Positions 1 through 7,145 of a stretch of DNA of 9,680 nt are shown one piece after another. The DNA is from Eubacteriales bacterium (GTDB lineage Bacteria; Bacillota; Clostridia; Christensenellales; CAG-138). Position 1 is the stretch's first letter. Each line of letters opens with the position of its first letter. Below the pieces are notes generated by a model. That model made no database searches, was not told the origin of the DNA, and saw only the letters and a list, made by a program, of their open reading frames with translations. A program made the position numbers and the translations under genes. Location: NCBI GenBank assembly GCA_028701165.1, contig JAQVRG010000039.1, positions 1-9,680 on the forward strand, read 5' to 3'.

Positions 1-1202
1 CCGGGCGACGCGGCGATGCCCTTGCCGACCACCGCGGACTTCTTGAGGACGTCGGGATCAAACTGCGGGTGCAGCAACGCGTCAAGCTGCTTGGGATCGA
101 TCATCATGACGGCTTCTTTTTCGCTGATCATGCCCTCGTCCACCAAATCGCAGGCGATCTTGAAGGCGGCGGCGGCGGTGCGCTTGCCGTTGCGGGTCTG
201 GAGCATGTACAGCTTCTTATCCTCGATGGTAAACTCCATATCCTGCATGTCACGATAATGGTTCTCCAGCTTGTCGCAGATCGCAACAAACTGCTTGTAC
301 GCTTCCGGCATGATCTTTTTAAGCTGGTCGATGCTCTGCGGCGTGCGCACGCCCGCGACGACGTCCTCGCCCTGCGCGTTCATCAGGAACTCACCGAAAA
401 GCTTCTTTTCGCCCGTAGCGGGATTGCGCGTGAAGGCTACGCCCGTGCCGGAGGTGTCGCCCATGTTGCCGAACACCATCATCTGCACGTTGACGGCTGT
501 GCCCCAGTCGGAGGGGATATCGTTCATGCGGCGGTAATAGATCGCGCGGGGATTATCCCAGCTGCGGAAAACAGCTTTGATAGCGCCAACAAGCTGTTCC
601 TTGGGGTCCTGCGGGAAGGGCTTGCCGATCTTCTGCTTATATTCCTCTTTGAAGGCGTCCGCAAGCTCCATCAAATCCTCGGCCGTCAGCTCCACGTCGA
701 GCTTGACGCCCTTCTTCGTTTTCATTTCATCGATCAGCTCTTCGAAATACTTCTTGCCGACCTCCATAACGACGTCGGAATACATTTGGATAAAGCGGCG
801 ATAGGAATCGTACGCGAAACGAGGATTGGCCGTCTTTTTCGCAAAGCTCTGCACCACCTCGTCGTTAAGGCCCAAATTCAAAATGGTGTCCATCATGCCG
901 GGCATGGACGCGCGCGCGCCGCTGCGCACGGATACCAGCAGCGGGTTTTCCTTGTCGCCGAACTTCTTGCCGCTAAGCTCCTCGAGCTTGGCAAGATTTT
1001 CATAAATCTCCGCCATGATGGCGTCATTGATATACTTGCCGTCCGCGTAATACTGTGTGCACGCTTCCGTCGTTACGGTAAAGCCATGCGGAACGGGCAT
1101 ACCAAGCCCCGTCATCTCCGCCAGGTTCGCACCCTTACCGCCCAGCAGTTCACGCATGCCCGCGTTGCCCTCGCTGAACTGATACACATACTTCTTCGTC
1201 AT
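1..1202 (-). CDS. ppdK: Pyruvate, phosphate dikinase (N-terminal part, runs off the window)
   Basis: This enzyme interconverts pyruvate + ATP + Pi and PEP + AMP + PPi in the cytoplasm, through a phosphohistidine swivelling domain. About 400 N-terminal residues are visible, covering the nucleotide-binding domain. They include GGKGANLAEM at residues 21-30, SVRSGARASMPGMMDT at about 91-106 and LQTRNGKRT at about 334-342. The reading stops at ASPG, just as the central domain begins, so the catalytic histidine and the PEP/pyruvate-binding barrel lie outside. The family is usually about 870-880 residues, so roughly half is present. The ATG at 1202 is preceded by a strong AAGGAGA ribosome binding site. 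The gene has its own promoter (1310-1338) and a leader of about 100 bases, so it is probably a separate transcription unit from recO. The identification is very secure. Confidence 0.97.
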   Translation of the reverse strand, partial: MTKKYVYQFSEGNAGMRELLGGKGANLAEMTGLGMPVPHGFTVTTEACTQYYADGKYINDAIMAEIYENLAKLEELSGKKFGDKENPLLVSVRSGARASMPGMMDTILNLGLNDEVVQSFAKKTANPRFAYDSYRRFIQMYSDVVMEVGKKYFEELIDEMKTKKGVKLDVELTAEDLMELADAFKEEYKQKIGKPFPQDPKEQLVGAIKAVFRSWDNPRAIYYRRMNDIPSDWGTAVNVQMMVFGNMGDTSGTGVAFTRNPATGEKKLFGEFLMNAQGEDVVAGVRTPQSIDQLKKIMPEAYKQFVAICDKLENHYRDMQDMEFTIEDKKLYMLQTRNGKRTAAAAFKIACDLVDEGMISEKEAVMMIDPKQLDALLHPQFDPDVLKKSAVVGKGIAASP

Positions 1203-1309
1203 TCTCTTGTCTCCTTCTATATTCAATTCAAATTCATTGCAACAGAAACTCTACTCCTTTCGCCTCCGCGAAGACGATAACAGCTTCCTGCCCTTCATTT
1301 ACCCTAAGC

Positions 1310-1338
1310 ATTATACGACAGAGGATAATTTTTTACAA
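1310..1338 (-). promoter_or_regulatory. Sigma-A-type promoter of ppdK
   Basis: Reading the minus strand, TTGTAA (1338-1333) and a perfect TATAAT (1315-1310) are separated by 17 bases. Transcription should start near 1303, giving a leader of about 100 bases before the ppdK ATG. The leader contains a weak short hairpin (TTCGC/GCGAA, about 1257-1271) that does not look like a terminator. No riboswitch is recognised. Nothing else is seen in the ppdK-recO gap, and no clear terminator follows recO. Confidence 0.8.
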
Positions 1339-1351
1339 GTGAAGTGTTTTT

Positions 1352-2080
1352 TCAGATTTGCTCGAAGGATTTGAAATCATATTCCAGAATATAAGATGCG
1401 TAGGCGCGCATCGCGCCCTTAAGCTCGGCGCGTACAGCTTCGGGCAGGCGAACCTTGGCCATATCCTCGTCGGCGAGCAGCAGCATACGGCGCATAGCCT
1501 CCAGTGACAGCGGCAGAATGGGGTTCCCCGCGCCGCCGCAGGACGCGCACACAGCGCCGCCAAGCTGCGGCGCAAAACGCAGCTGCTTTTACGTCCGCAA
1601 GTCCTTTCCGCAGCAGGCGCACTCGGTCAGCGCCGGACGCAGACCGAGCAGCGAAAGCGCACGCAGGAAGAAACATATGGTAATGTCCGCCGCGTCCACC
1701 TGCCCGTAAGAAAGATAGCTTAACGCGTAGTACAAAAGCGAGAACAGCGCTTCCGCGTTTTCCGAAACGCCGCTTTTTTCCGTCAGCATCAGCATGCTCA
1801 TGCCGCCGGCGAAGCGGGAAACGTCCTCCCGGATGGGATAAAAGCTTTCCCTGATGTCGCAGGCGTCCACGGTATATTTGCCGCCGCTTCTTTCAAACAG
1901 GGCAAACTCGCCGTACACAAAGGGTTCGCTTCCGCCGAGCAGCGGGCTCTTTGGCCGCCTGCAGCCGCGCGCGGACGCGCTTAAAAGCCCCTGCTCCCGC
2001 GTAAAAAGGGTCAGGATCCTGTCGCTCTCCTTGTAATTGGCATACCGCAGCACGATGGCGTTGCGAATCAGGGCAGGCAT
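1352..2080 (-). pseudogene. recO: DNA repair protein RecO, interrupted by an in-frame stop
   Basis: RecO helps RecF and RecR load RecA on SSB-coated gaps. The ATG at 2080 follows GTGGAG and begins MPALIRNAIV, with the family's N-terminal OB-fold pattern (ESDRILTLFTREQG, residues 19-32). The frame is open for 163 codons, then meets TAA at 1589-1591. The same frame continues without further stops for 78 codons to a TGA at 1352. That tail holds the rest of RecO: FAPQLGGAVCASC, then PLSLEAMRRML. Read through, the protein would be about 242 residues, the normal family length. The zinc-finger pairs are Cys154/Cys157 before the stop and Cys178/Cys181 after it. The truncated product would lose half the finger and the whole C-terminal part. 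A real nonsense mutation or a sequencing error are the main explanations. A separate small gene starting at GTG 1552 is unlikely. Confidence 0.88.
1589..1591 (-). other. Premature TAA stop inside recO
   Basis: On the minus strand the codons read AAG GAC TTG CGG ACG TAA AAG CAG CTG CGT TTT. The frame is unchanged on both sides, so this is a one-base nonsense change (for example from GAA, CAA or AAA) and not a frameshift. It falls in the linker between the two CxxC pairs. TAA is also the natural stop of yqfC in this window, so reassignment of TAA is not supported. Confidence 0.85.
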
Positions 2081-2172
2081 ATCCACTCCACACAATTATT
2101 GTTAGGCATGAACGCGCGTATACGCAGCGATACTAGACTTATCTTACAAATCCAATCGAAAGGCGGTAAGCC
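2081..2172. promoter_or_regulatory. Divergent spacer between recO and the yqzL-like gene, with a palindrome
   Basis: This 92-base spacer separates two start codons that point away from each other, so it should hold the yqzL promoter and perhaps one for recO. It contains a perfect 10-base palindrome, GCGTATACGC, at 2116-2125. No convincing sigma-A promoter is seen. The best minus-strand pair is TTGGAT with TATCGC at 17 bases, which is weak. On the plus strand, TTGTTA (2099-2104) has no well-spaced -10 partner. Any operator role for the palindrome is a guess. Confidence 0.35.
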
Positions 2173-2298
2173 ATGCAAAGCAGTAAAACAGCGCGCGACC
2201 TATGGGAACAGTTCACGCACACGGGTAAAATCGGCGCATACCTTGCGTATCGCGCCATACAAACGCAGCCCGGCGACGCGCGCGGCGGTCACTCATAG
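2173..2298 (+). CDS. yqzL: Small YqzL-like protein, inverted relative to era and recO
   Basis: This 41-residue protein begins MQSSKTARDLW. Its core, LWEQFTHTGKIGAYLAYRAI (residues 10-29), fits the YqzL pattern W-x2-F-x2-TG-x-I-x2-YL-x-Y. YqzL is a short protein of unknown function, normally encoded between era and recO. This gene sits exactly there, but on the opposite strand. The ATG has an AGGCGG ribosome binding site 6 bases upstream and the frame ends in TAG. The last 10 bases overlap the 3' end of era in convergent orientation. The C-terminal part after residue 30 (QPGDARGGHS) shows nothing recognisable. The family call rests on the motif plus the position. A chance open frame of this size is possible, but a chance match to this motif at this locus is unlikely. 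Confidence 0.72.
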   Translation: MQSSKTARDLWEQFTHTGKIGAYLAYRAIQTQPGDARGGHS

Positions 2299-3185
2299 CC
2301 AAGCGTTTTCAAGGCGGCGGGGCTGTTGCGCCAATCCTCTCTGACCTTGACCCAAAGCTGCAAATTCACCCGCGTACCCAGCAGCCATTCCATATCCTTT
2401 CGCGCTTCGGTACCGATAGATTTAAGCATAGACCCCTTCTTGCCGATCACGATGGGCTTATGGCTTTCCCTCTCGCAGTAAAGCGTCGCCCAAATGTCGT
2501 AAAGGTTGTCCTCTTTCCTTAGCGCCATCTTTTCGATATCCACGCCCAAGCCGTGCGGTATCTCCTCCTTGAGAAGCAGCAGCGCCTTTTCGCGTATCAA
2601 TTCGCAGCATACGACGCGTTCGGGCTGATCCGTCACCATGTCCTCCGGAAAATACTGGGGTCCGGGCACAAGATAGCCCGTCAGCGTGTCGATCAGCGCA
2701 TCCACGCCGGCGCCCGTAAGCGCCGATACCTTGCGGATATCCTTGATGAAGCTTTCCCGCTCCAAGCGTTCACGCACGCTTTCCACCTGATCGAGCGTCG
2801 CGCCGTCCGTTTTGTTGAGCACGGCCACCACCGGCGCTTTCGCGTCGCGCAGCTTGCTGATAAGCGCCTCGTCCTTCTCGCGTACGCCCTGCTTTACGTC
2901 CGTAACGAAAAGGATCGCCTCCACCTCGTTGAGGCTTTCATACGCGACCTTGAGCATGTACTCCCCCAGCCGGTTTTTGGGCGACGTTACACCGGGCGTG
3001 TCCAAAAAAACCATTTGGCAGTCCTTCCTTGTTACAACGCCCATGATGCGGTTGCGCGTGGTCTGCGCGCGCTCGGACACGATCGACACCTTCTGCCCCA
3101 CCATGCGGTTCATCAGCGTGCTCTTTCCAACGTTTGGCGAGCCTATAATGGAAATAAAGCCGGAGCGGTACGCATTTTCTCTCAT
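2289..3185 (-). CDS. era: GTPase Era, ribosome assembly factor
   Basis: Era binds the 3' end of 16S rRNA and helps 30S subunit maturation. The 298-residue protein has the normal family length. The GTPase boxes are all present: GSPNVGKS at 15-22, the TTRNR switch region at 42-46, DTPG at 62-65, NKTD at 124-127 and SALTGAG at 154-160. The family-typical FPEDMVTDQPER follows at 179-190, then a C-terminal KH domain with IGKKG at 247-251. The start at 3185 overlaps the cdd stop in an ATGA and has AAGGA six bases upstream. The same frame stays open farther upstream, but that stretch is the shadow of cdd. The stop region overlaps the convergent yqzL-like gene by 10 bases. The gene sits with ybeY, another ribosome/rRNA maturation factor, in one coupled operon. 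Confidence 0.97.
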   Translation of the reverse strand: MRENAYRSGFISIIGSPNVGKSTLMNRMVGQKVSIVSERAQTTRNRIMGVVTRKDCQMVFLDTPGVTSPKNRLGEYMLKVAYESLNEVEAILFVTDVKQGVREKDEALISKLRDAKAPVVAVLNKTDGATLDQVESVRERLERESFIKDIRKVSALTGAGVDALIDTLTGYLVPGPQYFPEDMVTDQPERVVCCELIREKALLLLKEEIPHGLGVDIEKMALRKEDNLYDIWATLYCERESHKPIVIGKKGSMLKSIGTEARKDMEWLLGTRVNLQLWVKVREDWRNSPAALKTLGYE

Positions 3186-3595
3186 GCCATATCCTTCTTC
3201 GTGAACGCCGCGGGTAAAAGCTCGCCCAGCGTTACGATCTTGTAATCGCCTTCCTTGTTCGCGCAGATTACGGGCAGCCCGGGCGCGCAAAATTCCGCCA
3301 GCACCTGTCTGCAAACGCCGCAAGGCGACGCATAATCCTCGCCGTCCCAAATGATCGCCAAGGCCTCAAACTCACGTTCTCCCTCGTAGACCGCTTTGAA
3401 CATCGCTGTGCGCTCGGCGCAGTTCGTCGGCGTAAAAGCCGCGTTTTCGATATTGCAGCCTTGGTAATAAGCGCCGGAAACGGCCTTCAGGCACGCGCCG
3501 ACATGGAAATGGGAATAGGGCGCGTAGGAACGCTGCCTAGCTTCCTTCGCCATGCGCAGCATGTTTTTGATTTCTACCTCATGCATCGTTTTCAT
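3182..3595 (-). CDS. cdd: Cytidine deaminase
   Basis: This enzyme deaminates cytidine and deoxycytidine to uridine and deoxyuridine in pyrimidine salvage. The 137-residue length fits the homotetrameric, three-cysteine zinc type. The motif CNIENAAFTPTNCAERTA (47-64) supplies the zinc ligand Cys59 and the catalytic Glu61. PCGVCRQ (91-97) supplies Cys92 and Cys95. The ATG at 3595 overlaps the ybeY stop as ATGA. A second ATG at codon 4 has no better ribosome binding site, so the coupled start is preferred. The gene ends in another ATGA overlap with era. In Bacillus a diacylglycerol or undecaprenol kinase gene (dgkA) lies between ybeY and cdd. Here the overlap leaves no room for it. Confidence 0.97.
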   Translation of the reverse strand: MKTMHEVEIKNMLRMAKEARQRSYAPYSHFHVGACLKAVSGAYYQGCNIENAAFTPTNCAERTAMFKAVYEGEREFEALAIIWDGEDYASPCGVCRQVLAEFCAPGLPVICANKEGDYKIVTLGELLPAAFTKKDMA

Positions 3596-4032
3596 CGCGT
3601 CACACTCATTTCTTCCAATATTTTATCCTGTAAGGCGAACATCGCGTCCGCGTCCGCCTGCTCCATATGGTCATAGCCCAACAGATGCAACGTGCCGTGC
3701 ACGGCTAAAAAGCTAAGCTCGCGCGTGAGGGAATGCCCGTATTCCGTCGCTTGCCGAAGGGCCGTTGGCAGGGATATCGCAATATCCCCCAGATACCCGT
3801 CCGGGAGCTGCGCAAGCGCTTCGCCCTCCCACGCGGGAAAGGTCAGCACATCCGTCGGCCTGTCCACATGCCGAAACGACGCATTCAGGCGATGGATAGT
3901 ATCATCGTCCGTCAGCAGCACCGTCACATCGCCACACTTGTTTTCATACCGCAGCGCGGAGCCTACCGCGCGCTCGATGATGACCGCCGCGTCCTCCGGC
4001 GCGTTGTCCATGCCAATCTCTACATCGATCAT
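3592..4032 (-). CDS. ybeY: rRNA maturation endoribonuclease YbeY
   Basis: YbeY is a zinc-dependent endoribonuclease involved in 16S rRNA 3' processing and ribosome quality control. The 146-residue protein carries the diagnostic motif HGTLHLLGYDH, which gives His112, His116 and His122 as metal ligands, preceded by the conserved RELSFLAV. An upstream family block, RHVDRPTDVLTFP (54-66), is also present. The ATG at 4032 overlaps the TGA of pgpH (ATGA), and the gene's own stop overlaps the cdd start in the same way. The length is normal, with no sign of damage. Neighbouring era and phoH are also tied to RNA metabolism, which fits the known functional clustering. Confidence 0.96.
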   Translation of the reverse strand: MIDVEIGMDNAPEDAAVIIERAVGSALRYENKCGDVTVLLTDDDTIHRLNASFRHVDRPTDVLTFPAWEGEALAQLPDGYLGDIAISLPTALRQATEYGHSLTRELSFLAVHGTLHLLGYDHMEQADADAMFALQDKILEEMSVTR

Positions 4033-6140
4033 GCCCTTGTGACCTCCGTATCGTCCGGATATTCGATGCGGTCGTGCATGATGCCGTTGAAGGTTTTCAA
4101 AAAGCTCTTCTCGATCTCCGCGATCTGCTTAAGCGTGATGGGCACCTCGTCAAGAAGGTTGTTTTCCGCTTCGTTCATTTTGCCGCGAATGATCTTATGC
4201 ACCATTTCCTCCCGCGCCTGCTGGGTGCACTCTCCCAAGGAACGGACGCCCGCCTCGCAGGAATCCGCCAGCATCAAAATGGCGCTCTCCACCGTAGACG
4301 GCTTACTGCCGGGATATCGAAAATCCCGCATCTGCACGTTGGGATCGTTTTGAAGCGCCTTATAATAAAAATACGCTACCAGAGAATTGCCATGATGCTC
4401 GCCCACCATGCGCGTAACGACGCCGGGGAATTTATATTTGTTCAAAAGCATGACGCCGTCGCGCTGGTGCGCGATGATGATGCTCGCGCTTTCCTGCGGG
4501 GGAAGCGTGTCATGTATGTTTTCACCTTTCTTTTGGTTCTCCGCAAAATACAGGGGACGACGCAGCTTGCCAACGTCATGATAACTCGCGCCGACACGGG
4601 CGAGCAGCGGATCCGCCCCTATGCGCTGTGCCGCCGCTTCGCAAAGCGCCGCGACGCTCATGCAATGCTGATAGGTGCCCGGCGCCTCCGCCATCATCTG
4701 CCGCAGCAGGGGATTGTTGGTGTTAAGCAGCTCATGAAGGCGCGCCGGCGTTGCGATATCAAAAAGCTTTTCCCAAATCGTAAGCGAGCCTACGACCAAG
4801 AGCGCCGAAAGCACGCAGCTTCCGAGAAAGAAGCCCATGTTGGCCAGAATCCCGCTCCATGCCATATCCTGCGTCAGACTCATGCCGAGGATCGCAATCG
4901 CCCCCGCAGCACCGCCGAGCGCGCCGGCTGATATATACGCCGCGCGATTTGGGGTGTTCTGCTGGGCAAAGGCTGCCAAGGAACCCGCAAAAAGCGTGCT
5001 TGCGAATACGGAAAAGCTGCCGAATTGCAGCAGGTTTCCCGTGCCGCCCGCCATAAGCGCAAGCGAAAAGCCAAGCAAAATGCTCGTAATCAGGGCTACG
5101 CGGAAGGAAATCAGCGTCGCGCACAATAACAGCGTATACATGGCGACGGATATCTGCACATTGAGCTTACTGGTGAAAAGATAGGTAAGGATGCTGATAA
5201 GAAACAACAAACAAAACAGCAGCAGCTTTTTATGATCGGAAAGCAGCGCGTTAACGCGCTGCACAACATAGATCACAAACATCACAAACGCGACAAGGCA
5301 GCTTAACACCGCGCCGATCGCCGGTGCGCGGGATGCGTCCTTGGGGCGCACAAGCCCCAAATCCTCCAATATGCTCAGCTGCGAGAGCGTGATCACATCG
5401 TCCTCCATCACGACGGGTTCGCCCTTTTTCACACGGATGCTCTCCACGGCGTTCGCCGCTTCGTTGCGCGCAAGCTCCGTCGCGTCCGCATCCTCGACAA
5501 AGGTCGCCTGCATATAAGCTTGCAGCACGGATCGGCCGATGGTTTTCAGCACATCGTTGATGCCGTTCGTCGCCTCCACCTCACGCGAGCAAGCCTCCCG
5601 CACGGATTCTATGCTCTCCGGCGCAAGGCCTGCGTTTAACGTCGTCGACAGCTTGGGAAGCATGATGTTTTCCAAAAGCCGAAGATCGGCGTCGTTGGCC
5701 GCAAGCACGGCGCAAAGCTGCATTTCCGTAAGCGGCGGCGTGGTCATGTTCATCATGGTAGCCTTTTGGTTTTCTTCCAGCGTCTGCGCCCATTCCGCCG
5801 CGGAGAGCGCCTCCTGCCCGCTTCCCTGCGCGTAGCTTCGAAGGCTTCCAAGGCTTACGAAAAAGGTCTCCGCTTGGGCGATCAGTTCGTTGGCGCGGGT
5901 GTTGTCGATGCGATAAACGACGGGCGTATTCGCGCGCGCGGCATCCTTCAATGCGTTGGTCGCCACGGTATCCGTCACGGTATGCGTAGCATAGATCGTC
6001 TCCGGCGCTATAGAGCCGACGTCCAAATCATAGCTCGTATCCGTGATCGCAAGCACGATCGCGGCCGCCGTAAGAACGAACAGCGCAAATAGCATCAATA
6101 TCCCAATGAGCGGGGCGTATTTGTTCAGTCTTTTTTCCAT
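4029..6140 (-). CDS. pgpH: Membrane HD-domain phosphodiesterase (7TMR-HDED type, cyclic di-AMP hydrolase PgpH)
   Basis: Members of this family hydrolyse cyclic di-AMP to pApA and so tune potassium and cell-wall homeostasis. The 703-residue protein has an N-terminal membrane helix (about 11-33), an extracellular domain to about 270, and a bundle of roughly seven hydrophobic segments between about 276 and 456. A cytoplasmic HD domain follows from about 480. HD-domain metal-binding candidates are visible: His492, the HD pair 521-522 (YHDVGK), His558 in AHQRDG, His582/His583 in EHHG and Asp626. Length and architecture match Bacillus YqfF and Listeria PgpH. The ATG at 6140 lies 16 bases inside the end of phoH and has GAGGAGG closely upstream, suggesting coupled translation. 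The enzymatic assignment follows from the family and was not tested here. Confidence 0.94.
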   Translation of the reverse strand: MEKRLNKYAPLIGILMLFALFVLTAAAIVLAITDTSYDLDVGSIAPETIYATHTVTDTVATNALKDAARANTPVVYRIDNTRANELIAQAETFFVSLGSLRSYAQGSGQEALSAAEWAQTLEENQKATMMNMTTPPLTEMQLCAVLAANDADLRLLENIMLPKLSTTLNAGLAPESIESVREACSREVEATNGINDVLKTIGRSVLQAYMQATFVEDADATELARNEAANAVESIRVKKGEPVVMEDDVITLSQLSILEDLGLVRPKDASRAPAIGAVLSCLVAFVMFVIYVVQRVNALLSDHKKLLLFCLLFLISILTYLFTSKLNVQISVAMYTLLLCATLISFRVALITSILLGFSLALMAGGTGNLLQFGSFSVFASTLFAGSLAAFAQQNTPNRAAYISAGALGGAAGAIAILGMSLTQDMAWSGILANMGFFLGSCVLSALLVVGSLTIWEKLFDIATPARLHELLNTNNPLLRQMMAEAPGTYQHCMSVAALCEAAAQRIGADPLLARVGASYHDVGKLRRPLYFAENQKKGENIHDTLPPQESASIIIAHQRDGVMLLNKYKFPGVVTRMVGEHHGNSLVAYFYYKALQNDPNVQMRDFRYPGSKPSTVESAILMLADSCEAGVRSLGECTQQAREEMVHKIIRGKMNEAENNLLDEVPITLKQIAEIEKSFLKTFNGIMHDRIEYPDDTEVTRA

Positions 6141-7141
6141 TCGCCCTCCTCTTGGTTGCGTTTGTCCGCCTTTTCATAAGCGCGGATGATCTTTTGCACC
6201 ATCTCGTGGCGCACGACGTCCTTATGCGTAAGGTAGATTTCCGCGATACCCTCCACGTCCCGCAGCACATGCAGCGCGTGGACAAGACCGCTGACGCGCT
6301 CGCGCGGCAAATCGATCTGCGTGATATCCCCCGTGACAACCACGCGGGAACCCTCGCCAAAGCGAGTAAGAAACATCTTCATCTGTTCGATGGTGCAGTT
6401 TTGCGCCTCATCTAAAATAATGTACGCGCTGTTAAGCGTGCGCCCGCGCATATAGGCAAGGGGCGCTACCTCGATCGCGCCTCGCTCCGTGAGCGCCTTA
6501 AAGTTCTCTACGCCCAAAAAGTCATACAGCGCGTCGTAAAGCGGCCTTAGATACGGATCGACCTTCGTTTGCAGATCGCCCGGCAGAAAGCCCAAATGCT
6601 CCCCCGCCTCCACCGCCGGACGCGTGAGGATGATCTTATCCACTTCCTTATTCTTGAAGGCCAGCACCGCCATCGCCACCGCAAGATACGTCTTGCCCGT
6701 GCCCGCAGGGCCCACGCCGAAGGTGACGGTGTTTCGCTTCAAGGCCGCGATATACTTCTTCTGCCCCAGCGTTTTACATTTGATCTGCCTGCCCCGGTTC
6801 GTAAAGGCTACCACGTCGTCCATCAGCTCGCCGATCAGCTCTGCATTGCCTTCTTTGGCAAGATCGATGCAATAGCGGATGCGCCCGCGATCGATCGCTT
6901 CGCCGCGCCGGATAATGGACAAAAGCTGCTCTACGACGGCCGAAGCAAGCGAAGCGTCCTCGTCGGCGCCCGTAAGCGTGATACACTCCGGCGTCGTTAC
7001 GATATGCGCGCCCGTTTCCGCTTCTATAACCTGTAGGTTCTCGTCAAATACTCCAAATAAGCGAATTACTTCGTCTATTGACTCCACTTCCACGGTATAC
7101 CGCGCGGATTCTTCCGGTATAAGCGTTTGATTTTCCTGCAT
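6125..7141 (-). CDS. phoH: PhoH family ATPase
   Basis: This is a cytoplasmic P-loop ATPase. The family is linked to RNA metabolism, but its exact role is unsettled. The 338-residue protein has an N-terminal domain of about 125 residues, then the Walker A motif GPAGTGKT (144-151), TRPAVEAGEHLGFLPGDL (173-190), and the Walker B motif IILDEAQN (241-248). A conserved TGDITQIDLPR (270-280) follows. The length matches the Bacillus protein. The ATG at 7141 comes 4 bases after the yqfD TAG, with GGAG about 7 bases upstream that lies across the end of yqfD. The lysine/glutamate-rich tail overlaps the start of pgpH. No strong sigma-A promoter was found immediately upstream. Confidence 0.96.
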   Translation of the reverse strand: MQENQTLIPEESARYTVEVESIDEVIRLFGVFDENLQVIEAETGAHIVTTPECITLTGADEDASLASAVVEQLLSIIRRGEAIDRGRIRYCIDLAKEGNAELIGELMDDVVAFTNRGRQIKCKTLGQKKYIAALKRNTVTFGVGPAGTGKTYLAVAMAVLAFKNKEVDKIILTRPAVEAGEHLGFLPGDLQTKVDPYLRPLYDALYDFLGVENFKALTERGAIEVAPLAYMRGRTLNSAYIILDEAQNCTIEQMKMFLTRFGEGSRVVVTGDITQIDLPRERVSGLVHALHVLRDVEGIAEIYLTHKDVVRHEMVQKIIRAYEKADKRNQEEGEWKKD

Positions 7142-7145
7142 GCGC

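Noticed and set aside
69..1280. Long plus-strand open frame of about 400 residues opposite ppdK
   Set aside because: It is a shadow of the ppdK reading frame in GC-rich DNA. It is rich in His, Leu and Arg, has no recognisable domain, and the minus strand is an unmistakable enzyme.
1352..1552. recO tail as an independent small gene starting at GTG 1552
   Set aside because: There is no ribosome binding site, it starts in the middle of the zinc finger, and it is in the same frame as the upstream recO part.
1589..1591. TAA in recO as a reassigned or recoded codon
   Set aside because: yqfC in the same window ends naturally at TAA, and no other gene here has an internal TAA. No recoding signal was recognised.
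3183..3350. N-terminal extension of era by 55 codons
   Set aside because: The extension is the frame-shifted shadow of cdd. Era proteins start close to the first GTPase box, and the ATG at 3185 has a good ribosome binding site and an ATGA junction.
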